Shown here: one piece after another, positions 52,846 to 61,916 of the stretch
Layout of the letters: every line of letters starts with the position of its first letter
How positions within the stretch are numbered: the first letter of the stretch is position 1
NCBI GenBank assembly: GCA_900450595.1
Contig: UGGS01000002.1
Location: forward strand, 248,001-312,000
Source: [Flavobacterium] thermophilum
GTDB taxonomy: Bacteria > Bacillota > Bacilli > Bacillales > Anoxybacillaceae
Direction: 5' to 3'
DNA length: 64,000 nucleotides
Translations under genes and position numbers: made by a program
The notes under the pieces: generated by a model
The model's input: only the letters and a program-made list of their open reading frames with translations
Told to the model about the DNA's origin: nothing
The model's database searches: none

Positions 52846-52868
52846 GGGAGCGCTTCATGCGCCCCCGC
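52846..52868 (-). terminator. Hairpin after the 4-OT gene
   Basis: GGGAGCGC pairs with GCGCCCCC (one mismatch) around TTCAT, followed on the minus strand by a T-containing run. Confidence 0.5.
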
Positions 52869-52875
52869 TCTTGTG

Positions 52876-53064
52876 TCACTCTGTGTCGCTCAGCCGTTTT
52901 CCGGCGATCGCATAATGGTCTTTCGTCATTTCTTCAATGAATACGACAACGCTCTCCCGTTTCGCCCCTGTCGTCTCGACGACGGCGTCCGTCACTTTTT
53001 CAACAAGCGCTTTTTTCTGTTCATCCGTGCGGCCGGCGAGCATTTTGATCGTTACGTACGGCAC
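52876..53064 (-). CDS. ywhB: 4-oxalocrotonate tautomerase-like protein
   Basis: 62 residues, the usual size of 4-OT monomers. After Met removal the catalytic Pro1 is exposed (MPYVTIKMLAGRTDEQKKAL), and the active-site Arg lies in the AKRESVVVFIEEM region. Corresponds to B. subtilis YwhB, which tautomerises 2-hydroxymuconate and related enols in vitro; physiological role unknown. GGGGGGAC upstream. Confidence 0.92.
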   Translation of the reverse strand: MPYVTIKMLAGRTDEQKKALVEKVTDAVVETTGAKRESVVVFIEEMTKDHYAIAGKRLSDTE

Positions 53065-53194
53065 GGTTGTCCCCCCATTTCATTGTCGAGTGCTGTCGCG
53101 CTTATTATACCACGGGATGAGGAAGTTCAGTCCACTTTTTTCTGCTAATCATGTATACTAAAGATAGTGAATATAGGGAAAAGGAGTTTATGAA

Positions 53195-53863
53195 GTGGAT
53201 CGAATTTTGCCGTATTCGTTAAGTGAAATTCCGTACGTGCTCTTGACGCTGGCGTTAGCATTTTCCGTGCATGAGTTTTCCCATGCGTACGTCGCCTACA
53301 AGTTCGGCGATCCGACGGCGAAAAACCAAGGGCGGCTGACGTTATCACCGTTTGCCCATTTGGATTTGCTTGGCACCCTGCTTATCTTTCTCGCAGGGTT
53401 TGGCTGGGCGCGCCCGGTGCCAGTCAATCGCTTTTATTTCAAAAATCCGCGCCTTGCCGGCATTCTTGTCTCGGTGGCAGGGCCGCTAAGCAACCTCGCG
53501 CTCGCCGGGCTTGGATTTGTCATTTGGTACGCCATGATCGATTTCGGCATCATGCGGGCGCTGCCGGATTGGTTTGCGGCCGGGTTTGATCTGTTTTTCC
53601 AAATTTTTATCAGCTTGAACGCCGTCTTGTTTGTGTTTAATTTATTGCCGTTTCCGCCGCTTGATGGGTATCGTATTATTGAAGACTTGGCCCCGGATGG
53701 GCTGCGGGCGAAAATGACGCAGTGGGAAACGTACGGGGCGCTCATTTTCCTTGTTCTCGTGCTGACGCCGCTCGATCGCTATACGATTGAGCCGGTGTTT
53801 CAAGTGGCGCTGCCGTTTGTGCTTGAGAACTTGCAGTCACTTGTGGCCAGCTTGTTTATGTAG
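53195..53863 (+). CDS. ywhC: Site-2 protease family membrane metallopeptidase
   Basis: 222 residues, about five membrane helices. Zinc motif HEFSHAY (HExxH) in the first helix, LAGFGWARPVPVNRFYFKNPR, and the third ligand in VLFVFNLLPFPPLDGYRI (NxxPxxxxDG). This is the short M50 type without PDZ, like B. subtilis YwhC. Substrate unknown. GTG start after AAAAGGAG. Followed by ywhD after 17 bases. Confidence 0.9.
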   Translation: MDRILPYSLSEIPYVLLTLALAFSVHEFSHAYVAYKFGDPTAKNQGRLTLSPFAHLDLLGTLLIFLAGFGWARPVPVNRFYFKNPRLAGILVSVAGPLSNLALAGLGFVIWYAMIDFGIMRALPDWFAAGFDLFFQIFISLNAVLFVFNLLPFPPLDGYRIIEDLAPDGLRAKMTQWETYGALIFLVLVLTPLDRYTIEPVFQVALPFVLENLQSLVASLFM

Positions 53864-53880
53864 GAAGGAGGAACAAGCGG

Positions 53881-54396
53881 ATGGAGCAAAAAAAGAAAAA
53901 AAACATCGGCTTTAATATCATCAAAGACGACCCGACCGACGGGCACCGCGGCTTTGGCGCCGGGGCGTTGAGCCTAGAAAACGTGTCGCCGGTCATCATT
54001 GACGTCGAAGCGGGTGAAGCGTTCGTTGATATGGGGGCGATGCATGCCCGCAGCTCTGTTGAGCGCGGCATCAAGTTTTTGCCGGATCGCTCCGCCGTGC
54101 CAAACGGCAAGCCGTATTGGATCGTCTGGGTGACGATCGAGCGCCGCGAGGACGGTCCGTATTACGCCGGGGTGACGGCGTGCGAAATGACGGTCGACCG
54201 TGAGGCGCGCCGTGGTTATAAGTTATTGCCGGAACATGTGAACCGGCTCGATAAATCGCTGAAACGGCATATCATCGTCGATCATATGGACGCTAAGTCG
54301 AAGCGGGTGCTCGCCGACTTTTTGAAAGGACATGACATCGGGATGTGGAACCGTTCGAGCGATGAACTGAAAAAAGGACTCGAAGGCGAATTGTGA
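53881..54396 (+). CDS. ywhD: YwhD family protein
   Basis: 171 residues of the YwhD family, unknown function, always near ywhC and pbpG in Bacillaceae. It opens KKKKNIGFNIIKDDPTDGHRGFGAGALSLENVSPVIIDVEAGEAFVDMGAMHA and ends SSDELKKGLEGEL. No membrane segments; mixed alpha/beta. AAGGAGG precedes the ATG. Likely cotranscribed with ywhC. Confidence 0.87.
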   Translation: MEQKKKKNIGFNIIKDDPTDGHRGFGAGALSLENVSPVIIDVEAGEAFVDMGAMHARSSVERGIKFLPDRSAVPNGKPYWIVWVTIERREDGPYYAGVTACEMTVDREARRGYKLLPEHVNRLDKSLKRHIIVDHMDAKSKRVLADFLKGHDIGMWNRSSDELKKGLEGEL

Positions 54397-54486
54397 CGGT
54401 TTTGTGAACATGTTTGCCTAAGGGCTTGTTCTTATCTGGAAAAAAGGATAAACTAAATCTACATGTATAACACAGGAAAACTAGGA

Positions 54487-54526
54487 CAAGAAAATCCCCT
54501 GCGGGCAAACGCAGGGGATTTTCTTG
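54487..54526. terminator. Bidirectional terminator between ywhD and pbpG
   Basis: A perfect 17-bp stem: CAAGAAAATCCCCTGCG (54487-54503) with CGCAGGGGATTTTCTTG (54510-54526). Confidence 0.9.
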
Positions 54527-54527
54527 T

Positions 54528-56573
54528 TTAAAACCATGGAAACCATTTCTCGAACCAGCTTTTTCCGTCTTCTTTTTTCTTCTTCTCCTCTTTTACATGA
54601 TCGGTGCAATAGTCAACCGGTTCTGTGCCAGCGATATAATACGTTTTCCGCTTCACTGGGCACGAATCGGTCGCCAGCTTGCCGTTTTGCGGGTCGATGT
54701 AGACGCCGATGACGCCTTTGGTCGGCTTGAACGATTTTTTCGGCTCGCCGGCGAGGCTTTTCTCCATAAAGCGGATCCATATTTGTTTCGCGTATTGCTT
54801 TTCGTCAAAGCGGCTCATCGTTTCGCCGCGGTCGTAGCCGGTCCAGACGCCGGCGACTAGTTGCGGGGCGAAGCCGATCATCCAGCTGTCCGTTTTCGTC
54901 GTCCCGGACTTGCCGGCGTACGGGCGCGTCATTTCATCGGCGATCGATTGCCCGGTGACGGTCGTATAGCCGTTAAGCTTTGGGTCGAACATTCCGGTCA
55001 TTAAATGGGTCGTCACAAACGCTGCGTCGCGGTCGAGCACTTGCCGGCTCTCCGGCTTATGTTCATACAGCACGTTTCCGTTCGCGTCGACGACTTTTTT
55101 AATGAACACCGGGTCCGTTTTTTTGCCGTAGTTGGCGAGCGTGCTGTATGCGGCCACCATGTCGATCACTTTCACGGGCGAGGTGCCAAGCGCCAATGAC
55201 GGCACTGCTTTCAATCTGCTTGTAATGCCAAGCGCTTTCGCTGTTTCGACGAGTTTGTCGGCGCCGATGAACTGGAGCGTTTTCACCGCAAAGACGTTGT
55301 CGGATACAGCGAGCGCCTCGGCGAGCGTGATCGGGCCATTGGCGTAGTAGTCATTGTAATTATGGGGGGTGTACGACGATCGGCCGCCGTTAAACGTAAA
55401 TGTCGTCAGCTCGCTGCGCAGTTGGGTCGATGGGGTGAATCCTTGCTCGATCGCCGCGTAATACAAAAACGGCTTAAATGTCGACCCTGGCTGGCGTTCC
55501 GCCTGCACGGCCCGGTTGAACGGGCTTTCTTCGTAGTTGCGTCCGCCGATGAGCGCCTTTACTTCCCCTGTGCGCGGATCCATGGCCACCAATGCCGCCT
55601 GGATGGCAGAATGGGGACTGATGACTTGCTTAACTTGTTCTTCGGCGATTCGCTGCAGGCGTCGGTCGAGCGTTGTGTAGACGCGCAGCCCCCCGAGCTC
55701 AATCGTCCGCTCATCAAGGCCAAGCTTCGTGCGCAGCTGCTGTTTCACAACATCTTGGAAATACGGGGCCACAGGCTGCTCTCGTTCGCGGTGGCGGATG
55801 TAAACGAGCTTGTCACGGTACGCCCGCTCCGCTTCTTCGCGGCTGATGTAGCCGGCTTCCACCATGGAGGTGAGCACGATTTTTTGCCGCGCTTTTGCCC
55901 GCGCCTCGTTGACAAGCGGCGAGTAGTAATACGGCCCTTTCGGAATGCCGGCGAGCATCGCCGCCTCGCTCAGCGTCAGCTCGCTCGCGTGCTTGCCGAA
56001 ATAATAGCGCGCTGCTGCCTCGATGCCGTAGGCGCCATGGCCGTAGTAAATCGTATTTAAATAGCCTTCTAAAATTTGATCTTTGCTGTAGTTGGCTTCA
56101 AGCCGGATGGTGTACAACGCTTCCTGGATTTTTCGCGACCACGTTTTCTCATGTGTTAAAAACAAGTTGCGTGCATATTGCTGGGTGATCGTGCTCGCTC
56201 CTTGCACTTTGTCCATGGCCTCGAGATTGGCGAGCACCGCGCCGGCGATCCGTTTCAAGTCAAATCCGTGGTGTTCGTAAAACTTTCGGTCCTCAACGGC
56301 AATCGTCGCCTCGATGACGTGCGGGGAAATGTCATCAAGCCGGACCCAGTACCGCTTTTGTCCATGGTCGCTTTCCCCGATTTTGCGGCCGTCGTCCGCA
56401 TAAAAAATCGTCGTCTGCGGCACGGCGACCGGCGGGGCGCCTTCGATTTTCGCGAACAACACAAAGCTCCCGAGAGCGGCGAAGGCAAAGATGGCGAGAA
56501 AAAAGCCGATAAAGACGGCGGCGCGCACATATTTCCACGTGCCGCGAAAACGGCTGCCCGGGATCGGTTCCAT
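54528..56573 (-). CDS. pbpG: Class A penicillin-binding protein PbpG
   Basis: 681-residue bifunctional peptidoglycan synthase, 691 in B. subtilis PbpG (PBP2d). One N-terminal membrane anchor (VFIGFFLAIFAFAALGSFVLF), then a GT51 domain (VEDRKFYEHHGFDLKRIAGAV, GASTITQQYARNLFLT, AAMLAGIPKGP), then a transpeptidase with the nucleophile Ser364 in GSTFKPF, SDN in ALAVSDNVFAV and KSGT in PYAGKSGTTKTDSWMIGF. PBP2d acts in spore peptidoglycan synthesis. GAGGTGATG precedes the ATG. Divergent from speE, as in B. subtilis. Confidence 0.94.
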   Translation of the reverse strand: MEPIPGSRFRGTWKYVRAAVFIGFFLAIFAFAALGSFVLFAKIEGAPPVAVPQTTIFYADDGRKIGESDHGQKRYWVRLDDISPHVIEATIAVEDRKFYEHHGFDLKRIAGAVLANLEAMDKVQGASTITQQYARNLFLTHEKTWSRKIQEALYTIRLEANYSKDQILEGYLNTIYYGHGAYGIEAAARYYFGKHASELTLSEAAMLAGIPKGPYYYSPLVNEARAKARQKIVLTSMVEAGYISREEAERAYRDKLVYIRHREREQPVAPYFQDVVKQQLRTKLGLDERTIELGGLRVYTTLDRRLQRIAEEQVKQVISPHSAIQAALVAMDPRTGEVKALIGGRNYEESPFNRAVQAERQPGSTFKPFLYYAAIEQGFTPSTQLRSELTTFTFNGGRSSYTPHNYNDYYANGPITLAEALAVSDNVFAVKTLQFIGADKLVETAKALGITSRLKAVPSLALGTSPVKVIDMVAAYSTLANYGKKTDPVFIKKVVDANGNVLYEHKPESRQVLDRDAAFVTTHLMTGMFDPKLNGYTTVTGQSIADEMTRPYAGKSGTTKTDSWMIGFAPQLVAGVWTGYDRGETMSRFDEKQYAKQIWIRFMEKSLAGEPKKSFKPTKGVIGVYIDPQNGKLATDSCPVKRKTYYIAGTEPVDYCTDHVKEEKKKKEDGKSWFEKWFPWF

Positions 56574-56830
56574 TGCGCATCACCTCAACGGTTTTGGCGT
56601 TGTTTTAGACATGCGGGCGGACGCCCGGCTGAATGCGCCGCCTTGCTTTTGTCAAGGCTTCGCCAGCGAGGTTTTCCGCTTTTTCTTACCAGTATAAAAA
56701 AAAATTTTTTATTTTAAACTTGTTCCTCTTGCATTTTTGCTAGATTGCTCTATACTTTTTCATGTTTAGTTTTTCGTTGGCTAAGGAAAACTTGTATAGT
56801 AAGCAACGCCCGGAGAAAGGATGTTACCGA

Positions 56831-57658
56831 ATGGAACTTTGGTTTACCGAAAAGCAAACGGAGCATTTTGGCATCACCGCACGCATCATCCGCACTTTAC
56901 ATACAGAACAGACGCCGTTCCAAAAACTTGATATGGTCGAAACGGCGGAGTTTGGCAACATGCTCATTCTAGACGGCATGGTCATGACAACGCAAAAAGA
57001 CGAATTCGTCTACCATGAAATGGTCGCCCACGTGCCGTTGTTCACCCACCCCAATCCGGAAAACGTGCTTGTCGTCGGCGGCGGCGACGGCGGCGTCATT
57101 CGTGAAGTGCTGAAGCACCCAAGCGTCAAAAAAGCGACGCTTGTCGAAATTGACGGCAAAGTGATCGAGTATTCGAAAAAATATTTGCCGGAAATTGCCG
57201 GAAAGCTTGATGATCCGCGCGTCGAAGTGAAAGTCGATGACGGGTTTATGCACATCGCCCAAAGCGAAAACGAATACGACGTCATCATGGTCGACTCGAC
57301 GGAACCAGTCGGCCCGGCGGTCAACTTGTTCACAAAAGGGTTTTATGCCGGCATCGCCAACGCGCTGAAAGAGGACGGCATTTTCGTCGCTCAAACGGAC
57401 AACCCGTGGTTTAAAGCAGACTTGATCCGCAACGTCTACCGCGATGTGAAAGAAATTTTCCCGATCACCCGTTTGTATACGGCGAACATTCCGACGTATC
57501 CGAGCGGGCTCTGGACGTTTACGCTCGGCTCGAAACAATACGACCCGCTTGCGGTGAGCGACGACCGGTTCCATGACATTGAGACGAAATATTACACGAA
57601 AGAATTGCATAAGGCGTGCTTCGTTTTGCCAAAATTTGTCGCGGACCTAGTGAAATAA
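56831..57658 (+). CDS. speE: Spermidine synthase
   Basis: 275-residue aminopropyltransferase making spermidine from putrescine and decarboxylated SAM. Motifs: [72 protein letters not shown] and [15 protein letters not shown] with the catalytic Asp. The ATG at 56831 is near GAAAGG; a longer frame from 56762 has no site. First gene of speE-speB. Confidence 0.95.
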   Translation: MELWFTEKQTEHFGITARIIRTLHTEQTPFQKLDMVETAEFGNMLILDGMVMTTQKDEFVYHEMVAHVPLFTHPNPENVLVVGGGDGGVIREVLKHPSVKKATLVEIDGKVIEYSKKYLPEIAGKLDDPRVEVKVDDGFMHIAQSENEYDVIMVDSTEPVGPAVNLFTKGFYAGIANALKEDGIFVAQTDNPWFKADLIRNVYRDVKEIFPITRLYTANIPTYPSGLWTFTLGSKQYDPLAVSDDRFHDIETKYYTKELHKACFVLPKFVADLVK

Positions 57659-57670
57659 GGGGGCAGATCG

Positions 57671-58546
57671 ATGCGTTTTGATGAAGCTTATTCGGGCAAC
57701 GTGTTTATTGGCAGCCACCCGAACTTCGAAGAGAGCGAAGCCGTCATTTACGGCATGCCGATGGACTGGACGGTCAGCTACCGGCCTGGCTCGCGGTTTG
57801 GCCCGGCCCGCATCCGCGAAGTGTCAATCGGGCTTGAGGAGTACAGCCCATATTTGGACCGCGAACTCAAAGACATCCGCTACTTTGACGCTGGAGACAT
57901 TCCGCTGCCGTTTGGCAATGCGGCCCGCAGTTTAGAGCTGATTGAGCAGTTCGTGAAAAAGGTGCTTGACGCCGGCAAGTTTCCGCTCGGCCTCGGCGGC
58001 GAACATCTCGTCTCTTGGCCGGTCATCAAAGCGGTGTACGACTATTACCCGGATTTGGCCGTCATTCACATGGACGCCCATACCGACTTGCGCGAACATT
58101 ACGAAGGCGAGCCGCTGTCGCACGCGACGCCAATCCGCAAAGTCGCTGACTTGATCGGCCCGACGAATGTCTTTTCGTTCGGCATCCGTTCCGGGATGAA
58201 AGAGGAGTTTGAGTGGGCGAAAGAAAACGGTATGTACATCGCCAAGTTTGAGGTGCTTGAACCGCTCCGCTCCGTGTTGCCGAAGCTCGCCGGCCGCCCG
58301 GTGTATGTGACGATCGACATCGATGTGCTCGACCCGGCCCATGCCCCAGGCACCGGGACGGTCGATGCCGGTGGCATTACGTCAAAAGAGCTGCTTTCGG
58401 CCATTCACGAGATCGCCCGCTCCGACGTGCGAGTCGTTGGCGCCGATTTGGTGGAAGTCGCGCCGATTTATGACCATTCCGAACAAACGGCCAATACGGC
58501 GAGCAAGCTTGTGCGGGAAATGCTGCTTGGCTGGGTGGCGAAGTGA
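57671..58546 (+). CDS. speB: Agmatinase
   Basis: 291-residue ureohydrolase converting agmatine to putrescine and urea. Two Mn sites are visible in GGEHLVSWPVIKAV, VIHMDAHTDLREHYEGEPLSHATP and VTIDIDVLDPAHAPGTGTVDAGG. It begins 12 bases after speE, so putrescine production and its use are in one operon. AAGGGGGC precedes the ATG. Confidence 0.95.
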   Translation: MRFDEAYSGNVFIGSHPNFEESEAVIYGMPMDWTVSYRPGSRFGPARIREVSIGLEEYSPYLDRELKDIRYFDAGDIPLPFGNAARSLELIEQFVKKVLDAGKFPLGLGGEHLVSWPVIKAVYDYYPDLAVIHMDAHTDLREHYEGEPLSHATPIRKVADLIGPTNVFSFGIRSGMKEEFEWAKENGMYIAKFEVLEPLRSVLPKLAGRPVYVTIDIDVLDPAHAPGTGTVDAGGITSKELLSAIHEIARSDVRVVGADLVEVAPIYDHSEQTANTASKLVREMLLGWVAK

Positions 58547-58554
58547 AAAATGAG

Positions 58555-58597
58555 AAAAAGCGTCTAAATCGCAAGTTTGCGAGGGCGCTTTTTTCTT
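58555..58597 (+). terminator. Terminator of speEB
   Basis: AAGCGTC...GACGCTT-like arms (second arm GGGCGCTT, one mismatch) with an inner TCGCAAG/TTTGCGA stem, then a T-run. Confidence 0.7.
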
Positions 58598-58677
58598 TGG
58601 TGGGACAAAAGATGCAGGAATATGAGCGTACGGAGCGTAATAATATGTAATGTATTTACAGAAAAAGGAGAGGGGGA

Positions 58678-59055
58678 ATGAAGATGGGCGTGAAGCTGAT
58701 CAAAATTTCCGTTGTGTACTTTGTCATTGGCGTCTGTATTGGGCTTGGCATGTCGATGACCCATTCGTTTGCGCTGACCCCGGTCCATGTCCATATCAAC
58801 TTGCTTGGCTGGACGGCCTTGACGCTTGCTGGCATCATCTATCATTTATTTCCACAAGCGGCGGCGACGAAATGGGCGAAAGTGCATTTCTGGCTGCACA
58901 ATATCGGCCTGCCGGTCATGATGATCGGTCTCATTTTCGTCGTTTACGGTAACGAAGCGTTCGTGCCGGTGACAGCGATTGGCGGGGTGCTCGTCGTGAT
59001 AGGTGTCATTCTTTTTGCTATTAACGTGTTAAAAAATGTTCGGGCGTCATCATAA
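58678..59055 (+). CDS. Small four-helix membrane protein resembling part of haem-copper oxidase subunit I
   Basis: 125 residues with four membrane helices. The second helix reads TPVHVHINLLGWTALTLAGIIYHLFPQAA and the third AKVHFWLHNIGLPVMMIGL; these resemble the HVHLNLLGW...P and FWLHNIG segments of cbb3/NOR-type subunit I proteins, where the His residues bind haem. It is far too short for an oxidase and stands alone. It might bind a haem or metal through its HVH and FWLH residues, but this is a guess. Starts after AAAGGAGAGGGGG. Confidence 0.65.
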   Translation: MKMGVKLIKISVVYFVIGVCIGLGMSMTHSFALTPVHVHINLLGWTALTLAGIIYHLFPQAAATKWAKVHFWLHNIGLPVMMIGLIFVVYGNEAFVPVTAIGGVLVVIGVILFAINVLKNVRASS

Positions 59056-59071
59056 AATACCGATGGAACAG

Positions 59072-59106
59072 AGGGTGTCCCAAAAGGATCGGGACACCTT
59101 TTCTTA
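59072..59106 (+). terminator. Terminator of the small membrane-protein gene
   Basis: AGGGTGTCCC and GGGACACCTT arms around AAAAGGATC, followed by TTTTCTT. Fifth copy of the GTGTCCC terminator family. Confidence 0.8.
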
Positions 59107-59308
59107 TTACCGTATGTAGGCATAAAACAATCATTAAGATAACGATATGTTGTGTTTTGTTTAAGGAAAAACAACCTTTTGGGCCAGCCCCTTTTTTTGC
59201 CCACTGGAGCGGAAATCTGCCATCGGGTTTGTCCCCTCTTGAATGGAGCGGAACAGTTCATTATACTATAAACTATGACTGTTTGTTCGCAAAGGTGTGT
59301 TCATCGAT

Positions 59309-59740
59309 ATGAAGGAAACAAATGGCATCCCGGCGCGCCTCCGCCAAGTGGCTGTCATTCGCGACGGTCCGCGCCAAGAGACGGTTGTGCTTGAGGCGGA
59401 CGGGGTGTATTACATAAAAGGGGAAACAGGCTATTTGCAGTTTGAGGAGGAAAACGAACTCGGGCGGGTGAACAACATTGTGAAAATCGCGCCTGACGAG
59501 GTGACCATCCTTCGCTCCGGAGCGGTCGAGATGCGGCAAACGTTCCGCCGCCGGCAAGAAACGCCGGGCCATTACGGAACGGTGTTTGGGCGGTGGGCGA
59601 TGGCGGCGAAAACGGATGCGATCGAGTTTCACTATGACGATAAGCGGAAGCGGGGGCGGCTCTTTCTCTCCTACGAGCTTTTCTTGCAAAACGAGCGGAG
59701 CGGACGCCATACGTTGACGTTGACATTTAAGGGGGTATAA
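59309..59740 (+). CDS. ywiB: DUF1934 protein YwiB
   Basis: 143 residues of a small beta-barrel family (DUF1934): [46 protein letters not shown], then [12 protein letters not shown] and [24 protein letters not shown]. Function unknown; lipocalin-like shape is known for the family. Start uncertain: ATG at 59309 is 13 bases from AAAGG, while GTG at 59297 nearly touches it. Four bases before argS, so one transcript, as in B. subtilis. Confidence 0.85.
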   Translation: MKETNGIPARLRQVAVIRDGPRQETVVLEADGVYYIKGETGYLQFEEENELGRVNNIVKIAPDEVTILRSGAVEMRQTFRRRQETPGHYGTVFGRWAMAAKTDAIEFHYDDKRKRGRLFLSYELFLQNERSGRHTLTLTFKGV

Positions 59741-59744
59741 GCCG

Positions 59745-61418
59745 ATGAACATTGTCGGACAAATGAAAGAACAGCTGAAAGAAGAAATTCGCCAGGCGGC
59801 GGTGAAAGCCGGGCTCGTTTCGGCTGATGAGCTGCCGGAAGTGCTGCTTGAGGTGCCGCGCGACAAGGCGCATGGCGACTACTCGACGAACATCGCCATG
59901 CAGCTTGCCCGCATTGCGAAAAAACCGCCGCGGGCGATTGCCGAAGCCATCGTCGGGCAGCTTGATCGCGAGCGCGTATCGGTGGCGCGCATTGAGGTGG
60001 CGGGGCCGGGATTTATTAACTTTTACATGGACAACCGCTATTTGACGGCGGTCGTGCCGGCGATTTTGCAGGCGGGACAAGCGTATGGCGAATCGAACGT
60101 CGGCAACGGGGAAAAAGTGCAAGTCGAGTTCGTCTCCGCCAACCCGACCGGCGACTTGCATTTGGGCCATGCCCGCGGCGCGGCGGTCGGCGATTCGCTT
60201 TGCAACATTTTGGCGAAAGCCGGGTTTGACGTGACGCGCGAATACTATATTAACGACGCCGGCAAGCAAATTTACAACTTGGCGAAATCGGTCGAAGCCC
60301 GCTATTTCCAAGCGCTCGGTGTCGATATGCCGTTGCCGGAGGACGGCTATTACGGCGACGACATTGTCGAAATCGGCAAAACACTTGCTGAGGAATATGG
60401 CGATCGGTTCGTCCACGCCGATGAAGAGGAACGGCTTGCTTTCTTCCGCGAATACGGCCTTCGTTATGAGCTCGACAAAATTAAACAAGATTTGGCCGCA
60501 TTCCGTGTTCCGTTCGACGTCTGGTACTCGGAAACATCGCTCTATGAAAGCGGCAAAATCGACGAAGCGCTTTCCACTTTGCGCGAGCGCGGCTACATTT
60601 ACGAGCAGGACGGGGCGACATGGTTCCGTTCGACGGCGTTTGGGGACGACAAAGACCGCGTCTTAATTAAGCAGGACGGCACGTATACGTACTTGCTTCC
60701 GGACATCGCCTACCACCAAGACAAGCTGCGGCGCGGATTTACCAAGCTGATTAACGTTTGGGGAGCGGATCACCACGGCTACATTCCGCGCATGAAAGCG
60801 GCGATCGCCGCGCTCGGCTACGATCCGGAGGCGCTCGAAGTCGAAATCATCCAAATGGTGAACTTATACCAAAACGGCGAGCGCGTCAAAATGAGCAAGC
60901 GCACCGGCAAGGCGGTGACGATGCGCGAGCTCATGGAAGAAGTCGGCGTCGATGCCGTCCGCTACTTCTTTGCGATGCGCTCGGGCGATACGCATTTGGA
61001 TTTTGACATGGACTTGGCCGTGTCGCAGTCGAATGAAAATCCGGTTTACTACGTCCAATACGCGCATGCCCGCGTCTCAAGCATTCTCCGCCAAGCGGAA
61101 GAGCAAAACGTGTCGTACGAAGGCGACCTCGCTTTGCATCATTTAGTGGAGACGGAAAAAGAAATCGAGCTGCTCAAAGTGCTCGGCGACTTCCCGGACG
61201 TCGTCGCCGAGGCAGCGCTCAAGCGGATGCCGCACCGCGTCACCGCCTATGCGTTTGAGCTGGCTTCGGCGCTCCATAGCTTCTACAACGCGGAAAAAGT
61301 GCTTGATTTGGACAACATCGAAAAAACGAAAGCCCGCCTCGCGTTGGTGAAGGCGGTGCAAATTACGCTGAAAAACGCGTTGGCGTTGATCGGCGTTTCC
61401 GCCCCGGAACAAATGTAA
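59745..61418 (+). CDS. argS: Arginyl-tRNA synthetase
   Basis: 557-residue class I synthetase. N-terminal Add-1 domain, HIGH motif as [24 protein letters not shown] motif as [15 protein letters not shown], a middle [22 protein letters not shown], and a C-terminal DALR anticodon domain ending [29 protein letters not shown] precedes the ATG. No T-box is visible; it depends on the upstream ywiB transcript. Confidence 0.96.
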   Translation: MNIVGQMKEQLKEEIRQAAVKAGLVSADELPEVLLEVPRDKAHGDYSTNIAMQLARIAKKPPRAIAEAIVGQLDRERVSVARIEVAGPGFINFYMDNRYLTAVVPAILQAGQAYGESNVGNGEKVQVEFVSANPTGDLHLGHARGAAVGDSLCNILAKAGFDVTREYYINDAGKQIYNLAKSVEARYFQALGVDMPLPEDGYYGDDIVEIGKTLAEEYGDRFVHADEEERLAFFREYGLRYELDKIKQDLAAFRVPFDVWYSETSLYESGKIDEALSTLRERGYIYEQDGATWFRSTAFGDDKDRVLIKQDGTYTYLLPDIAYHQDKLRRGFTKLINVWGADHHGYIPRMKAAIAALGYDPEALEVEIIQMVNLYQNGERVKMSKRTGKAVTMRELMEEVGVDAVRYFFAMRSGDTHLDFDMDLAVSQSNENPVYYVQYAHARVSSILRQAEEQNVSYEGDLALHHLVETEKEIELLKVLGDFPDVVAEAALKRMPHRVTAYAFELASALHSFYNAEKVLDLDNIEKTKARLALVKAVQITLKNALALIGVSAPEQM

Positions 61419-61499
61419 CAGATGCAACAAAGGAGGGGAGCGACTGCTTCCCTTTTTGTCTGGGCATCATAAGGAAAAACAACGATGGAGGATTCGCTT

Positions 61500-61667
61500 G
61501 TGAAAGAAGTGGTGCTGTCGCTTGTCACCGGCATCGTTGTCGGTTTTTTGTTCACGCTGTTCCGCCTGCCGATTCCGGCCCCTCCGGCGTTGGCTGGCAT
61601 TGCCGGCATCGTCGGGGTGTATCTCGGGATGCGGCTGTTTCAATGGTTGACATTGTTTTGGAAATGA
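61500..61667 (+). CDS. XapX-domain small membrane protein
   Basis: 55 residues, two membrane helices: LSLVTGIVVGFLFTLFRLPIPAPPALAGIAGIVGVYLGM. This is the XapX (DUF1427) pattern, with the conserved P-x-P-A-P region in the turn. Function unknown. GTG at 61500 lies eight bases after TGGAGG; an ATG at 61485 overlaps that site. Confidence 0.8.
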   Translation: MKEVVLSLVTGIVVGFLFTLFRLPIPAPPALAGIAGIVGVYLGMRLFQWLTLFWK

Positions 61668-61699
61668 ATAGAAGATACAGGATGGCCAACTGATTCAGT

Positions 61700-61756
61700 C
61701 CCGGCCGGCGCCCGCAGCGATCTCACATCGCCAACATGGAGCCGGCCGGGTTTTTT
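61700..61756 (+). terminator. Terminator after the XapX gene
   Basis: CCCGGCCGGC (61700-61709) pairs perfectly with GCCGGCCGGG (61741-61750), followed by TTTTTT; the loop is 31 bases. Confidence 0.75.
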
Positions 61757-61916
61757 GTTTGGCGGTTTCGGCCGGGATTCCTTTGCCCTTTTGTCCGGGC
61801 GTTCGTCCAAGCGCCGGGTTTTGCACGAAAAAAGGCTGATTTTGCCAAGTTCCTCCTCGGGGAAAGCCGCTGTTAGGCGGGTTGGTGATGAACATCGCCG
61901 GCTTTTTTCGTGTTGC

